Positions 58,228 to 64,000 of a stretch of 64,000 bases of DNA are shown piece after piece. Location of the stretch: assembly GCA_033030425.1 (NCBI GenBank), contig JAUFSD010000011.1, positions 1,488,001-1,552,000 of the forward strand. The letters run 5' to 3'. Each line of letters opens with the position of its first letter. Position 1 is the first letter of the stretch. The position numbers and the translations under genes were made by a program. This DNA comes from Verpa conica. Lineage: Eukaryota; Ascomycota; Pezizomycetes; Pezizales; Morchellaceae. Under the pieces are notes generated by a model. That model was not told the origin of the DNA. It searched no databases and worked only from the letters and a program-made list of their open reading frames with translations.

Positions 58228-61200
58228 GACTATATATATAATTGCACGCTAATAATGCCTCACACGAGAGGGCAGGGGAATGAGGGGGACAACAAAGTAT
58301 GAGATTGAAAGGTAATGGTGTGTGTGACTGAACGGGGACGAGGGGGGAGGGAGGGGAGGGTTTTGGGGGGACTTCTCTCCGCCGCCTAGCAGCTACTGCC
58401 CAACCAGCAACGGTGGAGCAGCCCACCAGCTCGAGGTGTGGAGCTGTGTGTCTCCCTTGTGGATGCAGCAACAGCAGGTAGCTTGTCGTGTGCCCTCTCT
58501 CAATAACGTATGCAGAGGGAGCATGCAACAGGATACGTGAACGTGAGTCCGTGGGCTTGATAAGTTATGGGGGGAAAAGCGTCTGGGCGCTCCGAGTCTC
58601 CGAAACTAGGTCAAGCAACAGGCTTCTATTTCTGTTACACCCAAAAAATTTAAAAGCGAAGAGAATAGGATAGGAAAAAGAAAGCAATAATAAAAAAAAA
58701 GGAAAGAGGGAAAAAAGAATCACCCCTTTCCCGAAACTGTCACTGGCTGTACGGTGTGTGAGTTGAGTGATATCACTCTGTAGGCGCTGAGATTTCAGAT
58801 GAAGATGGAGAGCGTTCTGGAAATAAATATCGGGTTCTTTCGGGTCTGGACGTCTCGACATGCATGGGAGATGTTCCTCCATGCTCCCTAGTGGAACCAG
58901 GGAGATATGTATGCACCGGGATGCCACTTACTCCTTCCCTTCTTCGCCCTTGTCCAGAGTTCTCTCCCAGACGCTCCTGGCCGTAAGCTGTGTCAGCAGC
59001 AGCAGTAGAGTACTATATGCTACAGACATCAGCAGCAGGACGAAAGCTTGCCGCGCGGTGACAGCCTTTCGTCCAACCCTCCCCAACCCGTGCCTGCAAT
59101 TGGCCTCGTTACCTCAGCTCGTGAGACAGCCAGCAACACGGATCTGCTGCTAACTGGTACAGTATCATGTGTAGAGTATGTACCATCACGCAACCCTTTC
59201 CTCACCGTCAAAGCTCTCCTGCCCAGTGCCCTCGGAACTCCAAGGGAGCTTGAGCTTTGAGTCCAGTCTGGCCTTGAGCGGTCCACGTTGATCACTCATT
59301 CTGCGTCTTTTTTTTCCTTCCTTTCCCCTTTTGAACCCTGTGCCTGTGCCTGTGCCTGTGCTCTATGTACCTCTACCGGACGGAGCTTCGAAAAAAAAAT
59401 AGTCTAGAATTTGATATGGCATTTGCGGTACTTTTTTTTCCCTACCCTAACCCCTTCCCCGTCCCTAGCCCCTTGCCCCCCCAGTTCCCTCTCACGGGCC
59501 GGTTTCACTATTGTCATCAAATACTCTAGCTGGGTACATGTATCAACATCATCGCCGTCAAGGATTTTCTGCATAGGGCGCGCACAAAAATGCAATTTAT
59601 AGGTCTGTGATATTGACAATTAATTTCCGCACATGTGTGGCAGTGTGAAAAAGGTAGGGTACGGAAGGCATCATTATACCACTATATCACTATCACCATG
59701 CCGACTCCATACAAACACTCAGTAAGCTGCAGGTGAAGGTTTCGCTTACACTACGGGGCTGGAAAAACGTCAACATGCAAATACAATTTAGGGGCAATAA
59801 AAAAAAAAGATAACAATCCCGGAATTACACACAACCAGGAAGGCAGATGTCATATCGGCCAGCATTCTTTGTTTCGTGGTTCAGACAGGAACCCCCCCCG
59901 GCGAATTATCTTTGTGTACGAGGGATGGATTGTGTATCGTTTGTATCAGCGTACCTTACACTTATCATACATTCTTACAAAACGCTTATTACACGGGTCC
60001 AACATGCCGGCATCATCGCGCAAGTCAAGTTGGTTATGTCCCTCATGGTGTTTGTGTTTCGTTCTGTTTCTCCCGCGACCGGGGGAGTGGGGAGAGGGAG
60101 GGGAGGGGAGGCGGAGGAAGAGGTGAAATTTTTTTTCTTTTCCATCTCGATTCCCGTTATTTTTCTTTTTCGCCAGGAACCAACGATTGAGAAACAAACC
60201 GGAATAATCATCACTGGAATTATTAATCCGTACTTCCAAAGCCTAATCCTCACGGTCGCTGCACCCCACGAAGTTATTTCTTTCTTCTTTGCTGATTCCC
60301 CCTTCCCCGCCGCGGCGTGGAGAGAAGAAGATCATCCCATTGCGGAGCTCCCAAGAGAGAAAAAAATCCTCATCTCCCCACCCTTCGCAGAAGCTGTAGA
60401 GTAAAAGCGTTTACTAGATGCCCAGCAGAAGCTGAGCGAAAGAGAAAAATTTTCCTGTCTGAGTGTAACATAACAACCGTGGCCCTCGCGTAGCCTGTTA
60501 GAATCCATTACATTATTCGTGTCCCCCTGTTGGATGAGAGAGAGAGGCAGAGAGAGAGCGCGCCTAGGGTATCACGAGATCTCTACGAATCCAGATTAAG
60601 ATCTCTCTAACCCTCTCCCCTCTCTCTCCAGCCCCTCACCTCTCCCGAATTCCCCAGCTTTTCGCTAAATTTGCAGCTTGAGGAAAAGAGCCGACAAGGG
60701 ACATGCAACGACAACACAACACGCCGCCAGAGACCGAAGACGACGAGAGCAGCCGAGACAACGGATGCGGAATGAACTGCCGAGGGCACGCAAAGTGGTG
60801 GTGGCAAGTGGGTGGAAAAGCTTGACCCCCCGCCACCAGAGGGGCCCAAGCTATCTGGTATGCAGTATACACACTTCTGGGGTATACCTCAAATCAGAGC
60901 CTAACGTCATATCAGATCGAAGGGATCGAGTGAATCAACGAAAAGTACATGTAGCCCTCCCATGTGAAGATGGCCTGCTGCTGTTGGGTGCTGGCTCCGA
61001 TGTTTCCCGGTATGTACAAATCCAGTCACAGTTGCTTGGTTATTGGACAAGACAATAACCGAGGAGGGGGAACAGAAACCTTGCACACGTCTGTTTTTTC
61101 TTTGGATGAGATCTAAAAGCTTAACCAGACCTCCACTCTACCCAGATGATCCTGTTGACTTTCCGATGTTTCCCGGCCGCGGATACATATGCGATGCGGC

Positions 61201-64000
61201 GCAATGATGTTGGATCGTCCGTCTGTGTATCCTCCAGTGAATGATGCACGCTTGTTTACCCATCCTGTGAAATGATACGCTGGATGAATTCCATCTTGCA
61301 GTACCGAAGAGAAGCGTTAGTATGCAATGTGGACGTATGCATGTATGTCATTCTATTTTTTTTTAATCTCTTGCCTTAATCCTCTACCGGTAGGGAAACA
61401 AAGTATTTTTTTTGTGGGGAATGTCCGGGTAGAGTGCACGTGCTGCATGAGGTTAATTACTGGGGGATAGAGTTAGGACAGATCCACACCGCGGGCCGAG
61501 GAATACGTGGGGATGGTCACACTGACTCATATACTCTACCGAGTCAATCCCGAGATCTTTCAAGATTCCGGAGGTAAATGTCTGCCAAGATTACCAGAGC
61601 TTTTTTTTCCGTGTTTCACATGCAAGACGGAGATATGGATAAGGCACGTTTTGCGGGGTAGGAGGGGCAAGGGGAGGGAGGATAAATGGCAATTGCCGAA
61701 ATGGAACCTTAGTTATGGTGGCTATTTTAGCGGAATTATAGCGGCTAGTCTCTCCTCGGAGGACTTGGGTGCTTGGTTGGGAGCCGAGTATTGATTAAGT
61801 CAACTGCAGGCTGGGCAATATCAAACCAACAGCCTCGGGAAGTAAAGGTGCAGGTATATTTCATCGATCGAACGATGTTCACATAGAGATTGTTGGTTAA
61901 TTGCCGATAACTTTGATCTAGGACGGCAGCGAGAAGCAATTACGGTAGTAGTAGATGACGAGGTACGGGAAATTACGGGTAGAGTGTAGAGCAAAAGGAC
62001 CAGCGTCTTGTGGGAGGTTTAATGGTATTTGATAGTGAGTCATTGAATATTTGGGCGGATGCTGATACCATACCTCAGAATACTCCATCTCATCCCATAA
62101 TCTTTTACAAACTCAGAACAGGTACATTCGACTACCATTGGGTACGGTAAACCCTCGATTGAGAACCATCTTATCGACTTCACAACTATACACTCTTTCA
62201 AACATGACTATCTTATTTGCAGCTAAGACTTGAGCGGATTCTGCGGTGATACAAATCCTAAGGACACGGAGTTATAGTTTTCTGGTCCAATATTATTCTC
62301 AGACTTCGTGTTCCGGGATTTGAGGGAATATCTACTATGTCTCGGACACACGATCGAAATAGTTTACTCCCGTATATTCAGTCCTCGGAGAGGGTTTCTG
62401 ACTGTACATCTACGCTGACTGTAATGTAGATGTATTTTGTATTACTATTCAGCGTACTGACCGTCTTATTTCAGATGGCCAGATGTCTCACAGAGATATA
62501 AGCGCCCAATGGACCTGCATATCTACTTATATAATCTAAGCCTCATGACAGACTATTGGCCGTGGCTGCTGCCTACTGGTCAACCCTGTGTTTTATATAT
62601 TGTTGGCATGATGTCGTCTAATCCTTTGCTTGTCCGAAACTTCGTGCGCAGCTTTCCAACACACTCCCGGCGGCAGGCCAGCTTGAGATCTTCAGCTCCG
62701 ATATGTACAGCATCGCACTGCGACAGAGTCCATCAAACACCGAGAGCAGTGTTTGGCGGGAGAATACTTTACTCGGGGGCAAGAACAAATCTGAAATTGA
62801 TATTTCTTGGTAACGGCTTCTGATTTGCCCTGAGAGTGAATCTACTATACTTCTGAGACCTGGGGTTTTCAGGTTCTTTTGACTTGCCCCGAGTATCTTC
62901 ATATGATTTTGTTTCGCTTTCCCCCCCCTATAACCAAGTTTTATTATCACAGCACTGAGTTAGCAAGATTCCGTTACTCCTGGGTAAAAAACAACATCAT
63001 CTCTACATACTTTACTCTCCTGGTTACCTCATCTTCGGTAGTCATCGGCAGTTCATCACCCGACACCTGCATATCAACTTCCATCCACCCGGGTCCAACC
63101 CTAACCCCACTGTTCTCTGGCTAGGATTTGACAGGTGCATAAAACGTCAACCCGGAACAGCTGTTTCCAGATCTTATCCAATCTATCTCAAAGAGTTTGC
63201 GGAGTAAGAGAGATTCGGGGGGGGCGAGATCAGACCCAGGGTAGTGGTACGCATGGGCCATACAAGCGGTGCCACATCGGAGGTCGGAGTACATGGGTGG
63301 TAGGGTTAGGGTTGAATCATTGCATTATCTTGGCTCTGTTGGTTGTCAGCGTCCCATCTGATGGTGTGATACTTTATTGTAGATTAGACTGCAGCGAGTG
63401 AAGAAAAAAAAAATTTGTTTTCATGGTTTCTTTTTTGTTGAAATATCTGTTTCTAGGTTTTTCTTCCCCTACCTATGATGTGAACGCGATCTGTATCGCG
63501 CTGTGCCGGAAATCCGAGTGTTTTTTTCCTTTTTTTCCTTCTCTTTCTTTCTTTCACGTGCGTGATTATCGCGAGAGATACTTTCGAAAAGTAACTCTGG
63601 AGACTTTTGGTAGATAGATATCGCTAACCGAAAGCTTATCGCTAGAGCCAATAGGGGAACTCGGGTTCACCACATGGGGTGAGATTAGATCCTGGATAAG
63701 GTTCTCGGAGGACTGCGATAACTAAGATACACTTATCGCGTGGGGTACTGGTTTTCGGAGCTCTTGGTCTTGTGGTCTTGGTGGATAAGGGATCAAGTCT
63801 TGGGACTCGTATCTTGTACTACAGTAAGTCTGATGACAGGTAGCAGAATGTACTTCCTACCGGGAATCAGCCCTGGTATTGCTAAGTATCATCAGACGCA
63901 CTCTGATTCCCGTAGTGTTTTAACAGCGGTCGGGGGTATGTCACTGTTTTTATCTCATCCTCAGACTGTCACGTGATGGTTTTAGAAACAACGGTATATC
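58228..64000. other. 5.8 kb region with no supported gene
   Basis: Upstream of malic enzyme the sequence is compositionally biased (CT-, GA- and G-rich runs near 58320-58380, 60080-60120, 60540-60680). Many overlapping frames arise from this bias, including a 185-codon one at 59847-60404 with poly-Phe and mixed composition; none shows a domain. Telomere-like nonamers lie at 59445, 63099 and 63303. The first few hundred bases should carry the malic enzyme promoter. The rest may be long regulatory sequence, non-coding transcript or the leader of a gene beyond the window. Confidence 0.4.
59337..59360. repeat. Four perfect CCTGTG hexamers
   Basis: A short microsatellite of four identical units in the gene-free region upstream of malic enzyme. 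Confidence 0.9.

Noticed and set aside
59847..60404. 185-codon open frame on the plus strand
   Set aside because: Composition follows local CT/GA bias (poly-Phe, Gly/Arg run), other frames are open across the same bases, and no domain or splice context supports it.

Overview
The window looks like nuclear DNA of a filamentous ascomycete (Pezizomycotina). Its genes are well spaced and interrupted by short 45-130 nt introns with GT..AG ends and CTAAC-type branch sites. The gene families are also typical: class I hydrophobins, a CYP52-like P450, a NACHT receptor, F-box/ankyrin proteins and a fungal-type carbonic anhydrase. High intron density, micro-exons and scattered TTAGGG-like motifs would fit an early-diverging lineage (Pezizomycetes or Orbiliomycetes), but that placement is inference.

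Layout. 1-6.0 kb is gene-poor and holds two related ~550 bp foldback elements, a 130 bp hAT-like MITE and decayed coding sequence. 6.0-13.7 kb carries a 44-residue membrane microprotein, two disordered proteins that share a SYPDFR motif, a 287-residue orphan gene with one intron, and an F-box/ankyrin gene with a C-terminal membrane anchor. 14.7-15.5 kb holds a gene relic broken by one TGA and a perfect 46 bp tandem duplication. 19.8-22.6 kb has a four-exon beta-carbonic anhydrase and a GNAT acetyltransferase. 23.3 kb has a tRNA-like A-box/B-box sequence. 25.97-27.3 kb is a four-exon secreted low-complexity protein. 29.4-30.5 kb is a six-copy tandem array that folds into repeated hairpins. 31.9 kb has a mariner-like MITE. 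32.8-34.1 kb is a six-exon PAQR (Izh-type) membrane receptor, followed by a second F-box/ankyrin gene and an orphan gene. 37.8-44.4 kb is a tandem cluster of four class I hydrophobins, all on the minus strand with identical intron positions. 46.2-48.0 kb is a five-exon P450. 49.9-54.0 kb is a seven-exon NLR-type NACHT protein. 55.3-58.2 kb is a six-exon mitochondrial NAD-type malic enzyme. 58.2-64 kb contains no gene I can support.

The genes do not form one pathway. The hydrophobin cluster is the clearest functional unit: secreted amphipathic proteins for hyphal and spore surfaces, made by local duplication. Malic enzyme, P450 and carbonic anhydrase are metabolic genes. The NLR and the F-box/ankyrin proteins belong to families used for non-self recognition and protein turnover.

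The least conventional observations are: (1) the structured tandem repeat at 29.4-30.5 kb, whose main stem shows a compensatory G-C to A-T change between copies; (2) three tiny exons (13, 17 and 25 nt) that carry conserved or catalytic residues in the PAQR, P450 and NLR genes; (3) palindrome-rich foldback elements; (4) ten dispersed copies of CCCTAACCC/GGGTTAGGG. All splice models were worked out by hand from GT/AG signals, reading phase and family conservation, and have not been checked against transcripts.
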